From the NCBI RefSeq assembly GCF_018687715.1, contig NC_056752.1, positions 47,409,501-47,473,500 on the forward strand: 64,000 nt of DNA, read 5' to 3'. The DNA comes from Carya illinoinensis (lineage: Eukaryota; Streptophyta; Magnoliopsida; Fagales; Juglandaceae). Below, piece after piece: positions 1 through 15,481 of the stretch (within the stretch, counting starts at the first letter, position 1; every line of letters begins with the position of its first letter). Below the pieces are notes generated by a model, which saw only the letters and a program-made list of their open reading frames with translations, searched no databases and had not been told where the DNA came from. The position numbers were made by a program, and so were the translations under genes.

Positions 1-3182
<3,182 letters not shown>

Positions 3183-3269
3183 TGTTTCGCTACACTCTCC
3201 CAGAGTCTCTCTCTATATGCGTATGTGTGGGCGAGGCTTTTCCGATGCAATTGGCAAAAGATAATTGTA

Positions 3270-3420
3270 TATTTATACGTTTTCTTGTTGGAGGAGCGAC
3301 TGCACGCACGTCTTTTGAACGACCAAAAACAAATAAATCAATGTGTTCATGATGTAAGTGCTTACGTAGCGACAGGAACTTTGCATCACGGTATACGTCA
3401 GTGATGAAAGTTGGCCGGCT
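3270..3420 (-). promoter_or_regulatory. Proximal promoter of DBR gene A1
   Basis: A TATAAATA box on the minus strand (3270-3277) lies about 90 bp upstream of the ATG at 3182. Further upstream are a TACGTAAG block and a TGACGTAT motif (3385-3400), the core bound by TGA-type bZIP factors in plants. The same block is conserved upstream of A2 (22140-22240) and in the orphan relic at 28990-29155, and TGACGTAT occurs next to the TATA box of gene B. Conservation is seen directly; bZIP control is inferred. Confidence 0.55.
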
Positions 3421-3480
3421 AGCTATATATGAGGACCAGTCAGCAGTGACGGCGATCCTGTTGGAGGAAGTTATTATGTA

Positions 3481-5080
3481 TAAATTTATTTTTACATTTT
3501 AATCACACGTTATCACGTGCACAGCAAGCTTAGTATGCACTCTAGTTATTTTTAATCTGCTTTATATTTCCGTGTACAATTCTTCACTTTCGATCGATAT
3601 AAGATTTTAGAGCATTCCGAATAGTTTATGTATCTTATCTTTTAAAATATATTATTAAAATTTAATTTTTTTATTTTATATATTAATATTTACAATATAT
3701 CATATATAAATTTATCTATTTTATTTATTTATATCATTTAAATATTATATTATTTAATAGTTTGTTAGAAAAAAATATGAGGAGAGAGAAACTATTTTGA
3801 GAGATAAAGTACATGAAAAGAGATATTTTTTTTTTAAAAATTATGTACAGTTCATTTTACATGTAATTAAACATTGTAACAAAACGGAAAATATATCTGA
3901 AAATACATGATCCTTTAGAGCTAGTTTTGAACTACTTTTCTTCAACTTTTACATAAAAATGGGAGCGAGTCAATGAGTTATTTAAAATCTATATTTATGT
4001 AAAATTTAAATAAATCAGCTCAAAAGCTGCTTTTAATGACTTTTGTATTTTATCTATCATTTATGGTTTGCTACACTATTACCTCTAAATATAGTGGTAA
4101 CTACTCATGACTATGTATCATTTTTAATTCCTTTCTTTCTCTGTGTTGTGTGAATCTCGGATGACTTTTTATTGCTACCAACTGTGATGCAATAGGCCTG
4201 GTATTTTATTTTCACTTTCGGTCTTTATTTTATCACATTTGGCCCAATTTGCAAGTGGATAGTTTTCTTCATTATGATTAAACTGGTAGGTGTTGGGTGA
4301 AGTTGAAATGTGCACGTGTTGCTGCTATGTGTCATGTGTGCATCAAATCGAGGAGTCTGTTGTAGTTGGAAACTATCAATTTTCAACAAGTTCTTTAAAA
4401 TGAATATTCTTTCACAATTATTTTAAGAATCTATTTTTAAAATTATTAAAAATAAATATTCTTGTAGTATATTTTGAAAATATTTTCATAATATAATTTA
4501 TTTTTTTTTTAATATTTTGAATCAATTTCAATTTTAGTTTTGTTTTTAACTTTGGATTAATTTAAAATATGACATAATTATATAAGTAAATATTGTGAAT
4601 ATAAAAAGATAGGAGGATATTATTGATGGTTATAGAAATTAAATATTTGAAATGAATAAAAAAAATTAAAAAATATAATATTTAAATGATATAGAGAAAA
4701 AATAAATAAGTTGATATGTGATACATTATAAAAGTCAGTATATAAAATAAAAAAAATAAATTTTAATAATGTATTTTAAAGAATAGGATAAAGTATTCAC
4801 GAGTGCTTGATCTTCAATTCTCGTCTCCTCATTTTCCCTCTTATAAGAAGTTAGGAAGCTCTAACTTTTGCCACAGCTGCTTTCCTATAATAGTCGCACC
4901 AAGGTTCTAGTATGGCTGCTCTGAACCCTATTCAGAACAATTTTCTCAGTTTTGAATTTAATATTTTGATTGCCTGTGTGTGTGTTTAAGTGTGCATGTT
5001 TTGGCTGTGGAAATGGATAATGCAGATGTAACAGTGATAATCAACAATAAGCAAGCCATAAGGATGGAATAGTACTAGTG
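3481..5080. repeat. Duplicated AT-rich spacer, copy 1
   Basis: No gene seen. From about 3870 this stretch matches 29590-30790 with many small indels, for example the shared run around TTTTACATAAAAATGGGAGC (3950 and 29680) and the region around 4890-5080 versus 30610-30790. It is the spacer between a type-A and a type-B DBR gene, duplicated with them. AT-rich sequence at 3600-3800 resembles a MITE but I could not define its ends. Confidence 0.65.
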
Positions 5081-5085
5081 AAACA

Positions 5086-5616
5086 TGTTTGGACGTTGTG
5101 GTACAAGGCATATAATTATAACTAAAGTAGAAATGAGAAAGAATAAAATAGTAATAAATTGAGAATACCCTCTCTTATAAAAGGGAAAAAAAAAATTCTT
5201 TCTTATAAAAGGAAATATAATATTTAAGAGAAACCTCACTATTTTTCTCTCTAAAACTTTCTCTCTTTCTCTATATTTTTCTTTTCAAAATGGGATAAGT
5301 TTTGAAGAGCAAAAACATGTATTTATAGGAGTTAAAAGAGGTGGAAGATGGCGGCTTGGAAATGTGAACGCAAACTTGATATAGGTTATCAACTAACCAC
5401 CATTTTTGACCCATAAAAGTGGCTTTGATGGTGGAAGATGACGGCTTGCAAAATGTGAATGCAAGCTTGATATAAATTATCAACTAGCCATTATTTTTAA
5501 CCCATAAAAGTGACTTTGGCGGTGGAAGATGGTGGCTTGTAAATGTGAACGCAAGCTTAATATAAGATGTCAACTAGCCACCATTTTTTACTCATAAAAG
5601 TGACTTTACCGCTACA
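5086..5616. mobile_element. Solo LTR of an LTR retrotransposon
   Basis: A 531-bp insertion that begins TG, ends CA and is flanked by identical AAACA (5081-5085 and 5617-5621). It is absent from the duplicated spacer copy, where sequence corresponding to both flanks meets near 30800. It contains TATA-like CTTATAAAAGG tracts and three tandem units of about 90 bp (5341-5605). No internal domain is present, so it is best read as the product of LTR-LTR recombination. Confidence 0.8.
5341..5605. repeat. Tandem repeat, about 90 bp x 3, inside the solo LTR
   Basis: Units start with GTGGAAGATG at 5341, 5431 and 5522. Each contains a variant of GTGAACGCAAGCTTGATATA, then a CAACTAGCCA-type and a CATAAAAGTG-type segment. 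Copies differ by scattered substitutions. Confidence 0.85.
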
Positions 5617-5621
5617 AAACA

Positions 5622-6862
5622 TAGATAGAAGAGTGCGATTGGGTGCAATTATCTCCTAGCTTAACTCTCTCGCTCTCTCCAGAGACACTTCCCCCACCCA
5701 CCTTTAGAAGGTAAAAACCCCATTCTCCTCCAGAATCCTTCATTTTCCAACTCCCTGGCCAATTAAGCACCAGTGCACCACAACTTGCAGCGTCATCCGA
5801 GCTCAAAATCTCATTTTGAGTGACACTAGCTCGATGCTTCAATCTCGAACGATCAAATCTTTACAAATGTTTTCTCAATTGACAAGTCAGAAATATGACC
5901 GAATCATTAGATTTTACTAGTCCTACGAATAATGCCAATAATCGTCTTGGACAAGCTTCGTTCACCCCTTTAAGTACTCTTGCGTACTCTGTCTAATTTG
6001 TTCTTGGAGCTTTTTTTAACTTTCCATGTGGTTATTAAGAATGGGAGAAGAGATTTTGTGATTCTTTTGTCTTCCTCTTCCCTTCTTCATGGCTGCAACA
6101 TTTTTGTAGTGAGAGTGGTAAAAAAGAGTACTACTTCAGGTAATCCAAATTCTGAAATAGACAACTTAACTCAGATTGGAGGTATGTGTTTTGAGGTTTC
6201 AATTCTGAACTTTTCTCATGGTTGAAACTTGCTTTGAGTTCTTTATTAATAGGTGCAGGGCTGTAGTTACAAGTTTGAATTGCAGAACATGAATATGGCA
6301 TTGTCTGTAACGCTAACAATACCTTTTTGCATGCAAATTTGAATTCTCATTTGTTTTCAGAGATAATTAGGTAATACGAGAGGAGTTAAAATAAAAACTA
6401 AAAATTATTAAAATATTTTTTTAATATTAATTTTATTTTAAAATTTAAAAATGTTTAAATTTTTTATTTTATTTCACGTGAGAATTTAAAAAATTGTAAT
6501 AATGAGATAAAATAATAATATATAGTTATACCAGGGATTTAATTAGTTTCTAAACTTCTACATTTCTAATTCAGTTGTTTATGGAAACGTGATAAGTCTA
6601 GGACAGCCGTTACACATTAATTAACGTTGTTATATTTTAAGTCTTGTAGCTTTCTGCCATTTTACAAGCAATAAACACGAAAGTTGCACGGATACGAAAA
6701 ATCTTATTTCTTTCCATCTTTTGCAGAGTATACACTCATTTTATTCTTTATAAGAAGTGTGAACTGTCAACACCTTCTGAACTCCAATACCCTTAAATAC
6801 TTAATTCTTTAACCACGAGAAGGAACACTGCACGCAGTACTGCAACAGAAATAATGGCCGAA
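5622..6862. repeat. Duplicated spacer, 3' flank of the type-B DBR pseudogene
   Basis: No gene supported. 5625-5850 matches 30815-31040, and 6535-6862 matches 31070-31360 (3' flank of DBR gene B). 6310-6862 also matches 22950-24230 in inverted orientation. 6018-6125 matches 22270-22370 in direct orientation. An AT-rich MITE-like insert lies at about 6360-6530. Confidence 0.7.
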
Positions 6863-6865
6863 TTA

Positions 6866-7012
<147 letters not shown>

Positions 7013-7335
7013 CTAGCTAAGAGCTTTGGATAGAGATGACTGTAATCACGAACTGTAAATCCTAGCATATGGATTCGGTTCATACAAGACATCAAAATTT
7101 TCAGGCCTTCTGCATCATCAAGATTATTGGACTCTGAGATCATTCCACATACAGCAATACGGCCATGGACTCTCATGTTTAAGAGAACGGCACCAAGTAT
7201 TTTACCCCCAACATTCTCAAAGTAAAGGTCAATGCCTTCTGGGAAATATCTGATGATGAACAGTACCCAATAACCTTTTCAAAGCTGCATCCAAGTCATG
7301 CTCTTCCTTATAATTAAATGCATCATCAAAACCCA

Positions 7336-7610
7336 AAAAATTAGTCCCCCCTCCGCTTAGCGGTATTTGGTAGGGTTGGTACCCTATATCCCGCATAGTC
7401 GGGTATAGGAATTTGGTAACTCTATCTTAGATAGAGTTGTACTGTCTCTTAGACTTAGGCCTTTAGAGATTAGCAGTCTGGACTAGACTATATCAACCAC
7501 TTTAGTGTATTGGGAAGTTATCAACCGTTGTAACTGACTTGATGTTTAAGTCAAATTTGTAAGTTCTCTTAAATGAATAGATGTGATCTGTTATTCAAAA
7601 AAAAAAAAAA
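7336..7610 (+). mobile_element. Short poly(A)-tailed retroposon in exon 4 of the DBR pseudogene
   Basis: About 275 bp absent from the intact paralogs, ending in a run of 14 A (7597-7610). It replaces about 12 bases of exon 4. Near its 5' end is a stem-loop (7383-7393 pairs with 7400-7409). No ORF is present. The poly(A) tail and small size fit a SINE or a very short LINE 3' fragment. I could not recognise clear pol III A/B boxes, and the target duplication is masked by A-rich sequence. Confidence 0.55.
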
Positions 7611-7929
7611 TAGATCAACCTAATTTATAACAGAAGAAATATGAGATTTTTTTTTTTTTTTTTAATTAACTGGTTTTTATTCATGAACAACTTGAAAAGT
7701 AAAAGACAAGAGAGATATTTTAATGTTGTTGGGGAAGGAAAGATCATAATTGAGGGACACATGGCAGCAATCTTGTGTCCACGCAAGCAAAACCATGCAG
7801 CAGGCGACAACTATGAAAACTAGGGAATGCTAAAGTTTCTTGAAATCCATGTTTGGTTAGAATTTACTCGGCAAATATTTTAAAATTCTTAAAAACAGAG
7901 GCAAATGATAGTACAGAAAAAATTACTTA

Positions 7930-8331
7930 TGTTAGCAATTATATAAATATACACAGCGGAAGAAATATCTCAAGAATAGTCTGTGTAGTTGTTCCACGAG
8001 TGAATCCAGTGTTCAAAATAGATTTCTCCACTTAGTGCGTGAATGTGCTACGTAGATGAATCTAGAGACACATTCAAAATGCCCACAGCCTAAGTATTTT
8101 CACTCACAGACAGAGAGAGATTTTTCCAAGAGAGAGTTACTTCTGCCAAGGAATGGAAGGGGGCATTTATCAGTCGTCCGCGCCCCTTCATATGGTAACC
8201 GTTGGCTGGCCATTTATGGCCAGCCAAAGTTACGGCCCTTGACTCCAGGCATAACGCCTGGAGTAATGCCAGCATCCATAAATGGTAAGAGGCAGGGGCA
8301 TGCCCACTAAGGGCGCCCCTGCTTTATTACA
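7930..8331 (-). repeat. 3' LTR of the copia element
   Basis: 402 bp, TG...CA, pairs with 14924-15313. It keeps the self-complementary stretch around 8208-8225 (GGCCATTTATGGCC) that is shortened in the other LTR. Confidence 0.9.
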
Positions 8332-9412
8332 TCTCCCACTCGCACATAGTGGGCATCCCCAGGCATATATGTCTCAACATGTTCTCTATCTCATTCATAC
8401 AAAATAAATAGGCCGTGCAACTACCGAGTACACCTGAAAAAATAAAATTGGGAGCACTATACCAAATCTCTCCTCGAGAAGACCAGCATAGCATCATCCT
8501 TAAAGTGTCTCGTATGCCCTAGACTCATTTGATCGCATCTAATCAAGCATATTCGATCCCTTTTGAGTTTAAAAATAAACCCAGAACTATGCTTTAATTG
8601 CTTCTTAGTTTTCATGATGTGTTCACAAAAATTGTCACTACCAAATTGTAGCGCCAAAGTTTGACGTCAGCAAACACAATCTAAATGCGTTGTCGAATAG
8701 TCTTCCCTTCGCCCTCATGTCACTCAATGTTAGTCTAACTGCTTTCCCAACAATACCTCTTTAGACCGTATCAATCATGATCATAGAGAGTATGCTAGAG
8801 TAGCAAATATCAGAACCTCCATCTTATGACATTATCAAAAGTCATAAAAGGGCATCATTTTAAAATATGAAGTATAGGACTCACACAGTGAAGAAACAGG
8901 GAACTATTCATTCACTTCTATATTTGGTAGCAAGAGCACATGTAGTATGAAATACATGCTACGGTGAATCTCTCTTTATCAAAGAGCGTATGTCCATATC
9001 AAACACCGTACAGATCTTAGTCTAGACACATGTCTAACCTGATTTTCTCAATTTGCTCACCCCCAAGGTGCCAAAGAGAATCTCACATCTGACTTACTAC
9101 AGGCTACATGGATTGTGGAGTGTCCATGCGCGGTTCTTTTAAATTTAATAAACCTCATCTTAGCTCTTACTAAGGCAACATATCTCTTGTGTCATACTTA
9201 TCTCTCTCAGGACAAGTAACAAGTGACACAATGTCTCATCTTTGCTCGCTATCTCTTTACAGCGCCAAAGGTGATCACTCGTGTGAGTGAGTCGATCTAA
9301 GCCTGTTAACATACCTTGTGTGTGTGTACAATTTCATGCAATATGATCAAAAGAAAAGAAACACACTACATTAATTTCTCCAAAGAAAGTTTACATAACT
9401 GTGTCAACTGAA
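8332..9412 (-). other. 3' untranslated part of the copia internal domain
   Basis: About 1.08 kb between the polyprotein stop codon (9413) and the 3' LTR. No convincing ORF. The polypurine tract lies at the LTR junction (8332-8340). Confidence 0.6.
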
Positions 9413-12400
9413 TCACAATCTACGCAGTCCTAAACTCCTAACATGAGTCATAAAAGCGACTTTCGCTATAGGCTTTGTCAAGGGATCAGCAACCATGCGA
9501 TTCGTAGATAAATGTTTCAGGACCACTTCCTTTTGTGCCACCATATCTCTTATGTAGTGATATCGGATATCAATGTGTTTGGTTCTTCCATGATATTTTG
9601 GGTCCTTAGCATACGCGAGAGTAGCCATGCTGTCGCAAAAAATTGTCACTGGATCAGAATAATCCGCGCCGATATTTAAGTGCTGAAGGAACCTCCTCAA
9701 CCAAACAGCCTCCTGAACTGCTGCTGAACATGCTATGTACTCTGCCTCCATAGTGGATAAAGCTATACAGGGTTGTTTCTTGCTACTCCATGTGATGGCG
9801 CCATTATTCAGCAAGAAAACATATCCAGTTGTCGATTTGCGCTCATCTGGGTCACTGCCCCAATCAGCATCACTGTAACCATTTAGCTGCAAATTTGAAC
9901 CCTGATAGCACAATGTATAGTCTGCAGTTCCCTTGAGGTATCTGAAAATCCTCTTGACTGCTTTCCAATGAGCCAGTCCAGGATTAGATTGGAATCTACT
10001 GACCAAGCCAACTGCATAGCATATATCCGGTCGAGTACACATCATTGCGTACATCAGACTACCAATAGCGCTAGCATAGGGAACACGAGTCATTTTCTCT
10101 TTCTCTTTTGGAGTTCTAGGACACATTTCTTGGCATAAGGTTTCGCCTTTAGCAATGGGATTGTCAATGGGTTTACAATTACTCATTTGAAAGCGTTCAA
10201 GGACCTTCTTTATGTAAGTCTGTTGAGACAAACACAGAAGCTTCTTTGAACGATCTCTATAGATCTTAACCCCCAAAATATATTCAGCCTCACCCATGTC
10301 CTTCATCTCAAAATTGAGGGACAACCACTCTTTAGTGGCGACAATCATCCCCTTATCATTTCCAGCCATTAAAATATCATCAACATATAATGATAATAAC
10401 ACAAAACTCGTTTTGGACCGTTTTATATAAACACAGTGGTCTTCTGCGATCATCATAAACTCATTCAAAAGAATGGCTTGATGGAATCGGAGGTACCACT
10501 GTCTAGATGATTGCTTTAGGCCATATATAGATCGTTTGAGCTTGCACACTTTGCGCTCTTGACCTTTGACCACAAAGCCCGTGGGTTGATCCATATAGAT
10601 CTCTTCATCTAGTTCTCCATTGAGAAAAGCTGTCTTAACGTCCATTTGATAGAGTTCTAAGTCCAATTGTGCTACAATGGCTAGAATCAAGCGAATTGAG
10701 GCAAACCTTACTACTGGAGAAAAGGTTTCCTCATAGTCTATACCCTCTTGTTGGGTATATCCTTTCGCTACTAGGCGAGCTTTATGCCTTTCTATTGACC
10801 CATCCGCTTTACGTTTGACCTTTAGAACCCATTTGTTCCCAATAGCCTTTCGTCCTGGCGGTAGGTCTACCAGATCCCAGACCTGATTAGTCCTCATAGA
10901 CTCCATCTCATCGTTCAGTGCTTTTATCCACTCATCTTTAGTAGAAGATGAGAAAGCCTCTTGGATGGTTCTAGGCTCATCATCATCTTGCAGTCCCACC
11001 ATGAAAATCTCCCCTTCAATCTCAAATCGACGACGGGGAATATTTCCGCGTGAGCTTCTACGTGGTTGAAACTGTTGTGAATAATCAACAAGTGGTGTTT
11101 CGTTGCTCAGAGCTAAATCACTCCCACTGTTTCTAAGAGCTTGAGAAATTTCATCATTCTCAATTACGACACTTGGAGTGATTTCCTCTTGATCCACAAG
11201 TTCTTGGAGTTCCAAACTCCTATCAACCTCGCCTCTAATTGGAAATTCATCCTCGATAAAATTCACATCTCGTGACTCAATTTCAGATACCGTCCCATCA
11301 GGTTGTTCACCGATTAATACATATCCCTTAGAGTGATCAGGGTACCTTATAAAGATACACTTCTTTCCTCTAGGACCCAACTTTCCATATTTATAGAAAG
11401 AATCATGAACGAAGCCTGTTGAACCCCATGGCCGCAAGTTATTCAAGTTGGGTTTCTCACCGGTCCAAAGTTCATACGGGGTGGACGGCACCGATTTGGA
11501 GGGCACTCGGTTAAGGATATAGGCTGCAGTCAAAAGTGCATCCCCCCAATATGATAGTGGTAGGTTTGCTTGCGCCATCATCGATCTAACCATCTCAAGC
11601 AGTGTCCGATTTCTTCTTTCTGCCACGCCATTTTGTTGTGGCGTATATGGCATTGTCAATTGCCTTTTAATTCCCTTTTCATCACAGAGCCTTTTAAATT
11701 GCTCAGATAAATATTCACGTCCACGGTCTGTTCTTAGAGCTTTTATACTCCTGTCTAATTGATTCTCAACCAAACTCATGTATCGTCTAAAGCAATCCAA
11801 TGCTTCAGACTTATGGGAGATCAAATAAACATGACCATATCGTGAATAATCATCTATGAATGTGATGAAATATAAAGCCCCGTGTCTCGCCCTCACACTC
11901 ATTAGGCCACAAATATCTGAGTGGATTAATTGCAACAGAGAAGATGCTCTTGCTGCTTTTCCAAACGGTTTTCTTTTTGATTTTCCCATCAAACAATGTT
12001 CACAAGTGGGCAAAGTGACTTTAGCGAGATTGCCTATTAGGCCTTCTCTAGCCAACCGTGTCATCCTCTCTTGCCCAACATGGCCAAGTCTAGCATGCCA
12101 TGTATTCGAATCTAAATTATCAGATTCAGTGATAAAAATAGTAGATTCATTCACATTTGAATAATCTAAATTTATTATCATAAAACCGTCTGAAAGAAAA
12201 GCAGAACCATAAAAAACATTACCCAAAAATAGGGAAACACCATTGTTTTCAAATAAAATGCGGAAACCAAGTCTGATTAAAGTAACCACGGAAAGTAAAT
12301 TTCGTCGTATTCCGGGAGCGTATAACACATGATGGAGTAATAGAATGCGACCGCCTCGCAATACTAGCTTGTAGGTACCAACTCCCAGCACCTCGACACT

Positions 12401-13432
12401 AGCTCCATTCCCCACCTTGATATCACGACTCCCAACTGGAATTCGACGATACTCGACAAATCCGACTCTGTCTCTTGCTATGTGCTCGGTCGCTCCTGAA
12501 TCAACAGTCCACATAGGATATGAGTGAGCAACCATCACATGACTTGTTACATAAACAGAAAGAGAATAGTCAGATTGTACCTTCTTCGGCTCAGTACAGT
12601 CACGAGCGAAGTGGCCTTTCTTTCCACAGTTAAAACAATCCATATTGGACTTGTTCTTTCCACGCTTCCCTCTCTTGGTGCGTTTGAACGTTCCTGACTC
12701 TTTTTGCACACGTCCAGTGGATACCCCAAGCTTATTATTCTTGTGTTTAGGCCTAATTTCCTTACGCGAGCCAGATTCAGCCACATAGGATGAATGTTTA
12801 GGCTTAATAGCCTCTAGGCGCTCTGCCTCAAGCTCCAAATGACGCGACACATCATCAAAAGTTTTGATGTTCTCATTGTGCGTCAAATTTTGGCACATGG
12901 CTTCCCATGAATTGGGTAGTGAGTGTATAACCGCTTGGACTTGCTGCTCATCTGTCAGATTGTTTCCAGCCACTTTGAGTTCACGGATCATTGATGACAT
13001 CGTTCTAAGATGCTGCTTTATCGTGTGTTCAAAGCGCATCTTATAAGAGTCAAACTTCATAGTCAGTCCGCGCAATCTCGTGGCAGAAGTTCCCCTGAAC
13101 TTCACTTTTAGTGCTTCCCACATACTTTGAGCAGTGTTATACTCCTCGAACTCACCGATAAGGTCATTGTGCATGCTGCTTAACATAGTAAAGCGTGCGC
13201 ACCGATCCTTTTTGAGCCAATTCTCAAAAACCTCATGATCCTTTCGATGTTGTTTAGAGTTCCCTTTTTCAGGCTCAGTTAGTGAGTGAGTTAAGGTCTC
13301 CAAGACCTCTTGCTCATTCAGGACATACTGGATCTTACGATGCCAAATGTCGTAATTTTTCCCATCCAGTTTTTCTCCTTTGTTCAAATCGGCAACAATA
13401 CTTTTCGATGCCATTTCACTACAAAAATGCAC
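9413..13432 (-). CDS. Ty1/copia gag-pol polyprotein, 1339 aa
   Basis: Single uninterrupted ORF. In order: a gag capsid-like region (about residues 1-250), a CCHC zinc knuckle [14 protein letters not shown] (from about 265), aspartic protease with VDSGATEH (Asp about 311), the GAG-pre-integrase motif HARLGH, an integrase core containing [18 protein letters not shown] and [16 protein letters not shown] (about 594), reverse transcriptase with the active-site box YVDDILMAG (about 1014), and RNase H with YSDADWGSD (about 1186). This order (integrase before RT) is diagnostic of copia rather than gypsy. Length and motifs are typical of an intact element. The start ATG at 13432 gives 7 residues before [18 protein letters not shown]; the second Met may be the true start. 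The protein would act in cytoplasmic virus-like particles and then in the nucleus. Confidence 0.95.
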   Translation of the reverse strand: MHFCSEMASKSIVADLNKGEKLDGKNYDIWHRKIQYVLNEQEVLETLTHSLTEPEKGNSKQHRKDHEVFENWLKKDRCARFTMLSSMHNDLIGEFEEYNTAQSMWEALKVKFRGTSATRLRGLTMKFDSYKMRFEHTIKQHLRTMSSMIRELKVAGNNLTDEQQVQAVIHSLPNSWEAMCQNLTHNENIKTFDDVSRHLELEAERLEAIKPKHSSYVAESGSRKEIRPKHKNNKLGVSTGRVQKESGTFKRTKRGKRGKNKSNMDCFNCGKKGHFARDCTEPKKVQSDYSLSVYVTSHVMVAHSYPMWTVDSGATEHIARDRVGFVEYRRIPVGSRDIKVGNGASVEVLGVGTYKLVLRGGRILLLHHVLYAPGIRRNLLSVVTLIRLGFRILFENNGVSLFLGNVFYGSAFLSDGFMIINLDYSNVNESTIFITESDNLDSNTWHARLGHVGQERMTRLAREGLIGNLAKVTLPTCEHCLMGKSKRKPFGKAARASSLLQLIHSDICGLMSVRARHGALYFITFIDDYSRYGHVYLISHKSEALDCFRRYMSLVENQLDRSIKALRTDRGREYLSEQFKRLCDEKGIKRQLTMPYTPQQNGVAERRNRTLLEMVRSMMAQANLPLSYWGDALLTAAYILNRVPSKSVPSTPYELWTGEKPNLNNLRPWGSTGFVHDSFYKYGKLGPRGKKCIFIRYPDHSKGYVLIGEQPDGTVSEIESRDVNFIEDEFPIRGEVDRSLELQELVDQEEITPSVVIENDEISQALRNSGSDLALSNETPLVDYSQQFQPRRSSRGNIPRRRFEIEGEIFMVGLQDDDEPRTIQEAFSSSTKDEWIKALNDEMESMRTNQVWDLVDLPPGRKAIGNKWVLKVKRKADGSIERHKARLVAKGYTQQEGIDYEETFSPVVRFASIRLILAIVAQLDLELYQMDVKTAFLNGELDEEIYMDQPTGFVVKGQERKVCKLKRSIYGLKQSSRQWYLRFHQAILLNEFMMIAEDHCVYIKRSKTSFVLLSLYVDDILMAGNDKGMIVATKEWLSLNFEMKDMGEAEYILGVKIYRDRSKKLLCLSQQTYIKKVLERFQMSNCKPIDNPIAKGETLCQEMCPRTPKEKEKMTRVPYASAIGSLMYAMMCTRPDICYAVGLVSRFQSNPGLAHWKAVKRIFRYLKGTADYTLCYQGSNLQLNGYSDADWGSDPDERKSTTGYVFLLNNGAITWSSKKQPCIALSTMEAEYIACSAAVQEAVWLRRFLQHLNIGADYSDPVTIFCDSMATLAYAKDPKYHGRTKHIDIRYHYIRDMVAQKEVVLKHLSTNRMVADPLTKPIAKVAFMTHVRSLGLRRL

Positions 13433-14591
13433 AAATTAGATATATACACACACCTAAAAAAAATTGCCACGTTTATCTAAGTTAAAGAGAAAATAATCTA
13501 GACATGTCACAAGATCGAAAATTCGCTAAGCTTCCTAATCATCTCTTGCGCCACAATGCCCAATTATTAACTTATTAACTTAATTTTTGCGCAATTTTAA
13601 ATTGCATGGGAAATTTCAAAAAAAATTTCAACCATACATCCACTAATTATCACAAAAAAAAGACTTACTAATTTAGTGATAATATTATAACTAATCATGT
13701 ATTTAAAGAAATAATCATGCCAAAAAAAATAAAACAAAAAGGTTTTTTTATTTTATTTTATTTTATTTATTTTTAGCACAATTAGATCATAAAAAAAATA
13801 GAACCCCCACCTATCACCAGGAGAAGTAGCAGCCCAATGGTGCGCTTTCATCTTGACTCCCACTTGGTCATGGGTTCTAAATACAAGAAAAACAATTTCT
13901 GCCATTTTAGTGAAAAAACCTCACGGGTTGGGCCAAAAAACAATTGGGCTGGAGATAAAAAAAATTTTTTTTAAAACAATTGCACCAAGTTCAAGCTTTG
14001 AATAGCCCATTAGTTTTAAAAAACTCAGCCCGTAAGTTAATTTTTTTTTTTTTTTTAAACAACCTTCTTCAACCTCCGGAATTGGTACTGTTCATGTGAA
14101 CAGTATAAAAAAAACAGTGGCTTAAAGCCACCATTATAGGCAGCTTCCGTCGGTGGGCTTGGTGGCAGAGCACTCACCGGAGTGCCCTGAACACCACGGG
14201 CTGCAACAGCCGGAGTGGGCTGCTCCCATTGTGCAGCACCACTCCTTGGCATGCGGCAGCCGTGGTGTATGCTGCCCATCTCGGTTGGGCAGCACCACTC
14301 GATGCCAGCGGCACCACGATGCGAGCAGCACCACGGTGCGAGCCCGTAGCACCATGATGCGATAGGCACCACGGTGTGGGCTGCAGCACCGTGTGCGCTC
14401 AGCACCAAAAAATGGTGCTCGGTGCACCAGTGGGTGCTTGCCACCCATGGAGGTGTCCTCGGCACCATGTAGTGCGAGGACCACCCGTGTGGTGCTAGCA
14501 GCAACCATGTGATTGCCCAGCCACCGCCATGGTGCGCTCCGTGCCTCTGTGCATGGCAAACACACTACCATGCGCAGTATCACACAGTGCT

Positions 14592-14628
<37 letters not shown>

Positions 14629-14911
14629 ATTTAAGAAAAACAATATAATACATATTCTTATTGCATAAAAAGAAAACTGTTAAAACACATCTAGCAATAT
14701 AGCGTGATGCTCATGTAAACAGAGATCATATATAAAAACTTACGATAATAGATCATGGCATTTCTAACAGTCTCATACATGTTTTAATAAACAGAGACTA
14801 AACCCAATATATATAAACATGATCATATTCATAGAACGTAAGAAAAAAATATATATGCATTACATGAACAAGAAACAGAGACATATTTCACTGGGAACAA
14901 CTAACGTAATG
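13433..14911 (-). other. 5' leader of the copia element, with a GC-rich block
   Basis: About 1.5 kb between the 5' LTR/primer site and the polyprotein ATG, long for a copia leader. Between about 14140 and 14560 it turns strongly GC-rich and is built from variants of GCACCACGGTGC, which is self-complementary. A (TA)n tract follows at about 14595-14627. Several reading frames stay open across the GC-rich block, but they are low-complexity (His/Cys/Ala/Trp-rich) and match no family I know. Confidence 0.6.
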
Positions 14912-14923
14912 CTTTGATACCAA

Positions 14924-15313
14924 TGTTAGCAATTATATAAACGTACACAGCGGAAGAAATACCTCAAGAATAGTCTGTGTAGTTGTTCCACGAGTGAATC
15001 CAGTGTTCAAAATAGATTTCTCCACTCAATGCGTGAATGTGCTACGTAGATGAATCTAGAGACGCATTCAAAATACCCACAGCCTAAGTATTTTCACTCA
15101 CAGACAGAGAGAGATTTTTCCAAGAGAGAGTTACTTCTGCCAAGGAATGGAAGGGGGCATTTATCAGTCGTCCGCGCCCCTTCATATGGTAACCATTGGC
15201 TGGCCATTTAGTTACGGCCCTTGACTCCAGGCATAACGCCTGGAGTAATGCCAACATCCATAAATGGTAAGAGGCAGGGGCATGCCCACTAAGGGCGCCC
15301 CTGCTTTATTACA
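14924..15313 (-). repeat. 5' LTR of the copia element
   Basis: 390 bp, TG...CA, followed on the minus strand by the primer-binding site at 14912-14923. Partner of 7930-8331. Confidence 0.9.
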
Positions 15314-15481
15314 ACTTATGATAGTTTAGGCTGTTAAAGAAGGTAAAATCAAGAGTACTTTCACCGTTAAAAATCTATCCATAAGCAAACATATGAGTTT
15401 CCTTATACTAGTTGTTCAAGATACTTCACAATCCTTCGTTATAACTTTGCCATAAAAGGAAGCAATTTTAATGAGTTTATC

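Larger units (their letters stand above)
7930..15313 (-). mobile_element. Complete Ty1/copia LTR retrotransposon
   Basis: A 7384-bp element flanked by the 5-bp duplication ACTTA (7925-7929 and 15314-15318). The element is transcribed right to left. The 5' LTR is 14924-15313 (390 bp) and the 3' LTR is 7930-8331 (402 bp). The LTRs begin TG and end CA. By eye they differ by about nine substitutions, all transitions, and one 12-bp deletion in the 5' LTR. Next to the 5' LTR (14912-14923) the minus strand reads TTGGTATCAAAGC, close to the initiator-Met tRNA primer site. A purine tract (GTGGGAGA) abuts the 3' LTR. One long ORF (9413-13432) encodes the polyprotein. All parts needed for transposition look present, so this is a fairly recent, possibly autonomous copy. 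Confidence 0.95.

Noticed and set aside
5612..5842. Frame on the minus strand shared with 30809-31048, as if a conserved small gene
   Set aside because: Both lie in a duplicated spacer and conservation is no higher than in the flanks. There is no ATG at the aligned start and no recognisable domain.
11856..12164. Plus-strand 102-residue frame inside the copia element
   Set aside because: Antisense shadow of the integrase region of the polyprotein.
14055..14643. Two overlapping minus-strand frames of 149 and 169 residues
   Set aside because: They result from the GC-rich repeat block in the copia leader, are low-complexity, and are open in several frames and on both strands.
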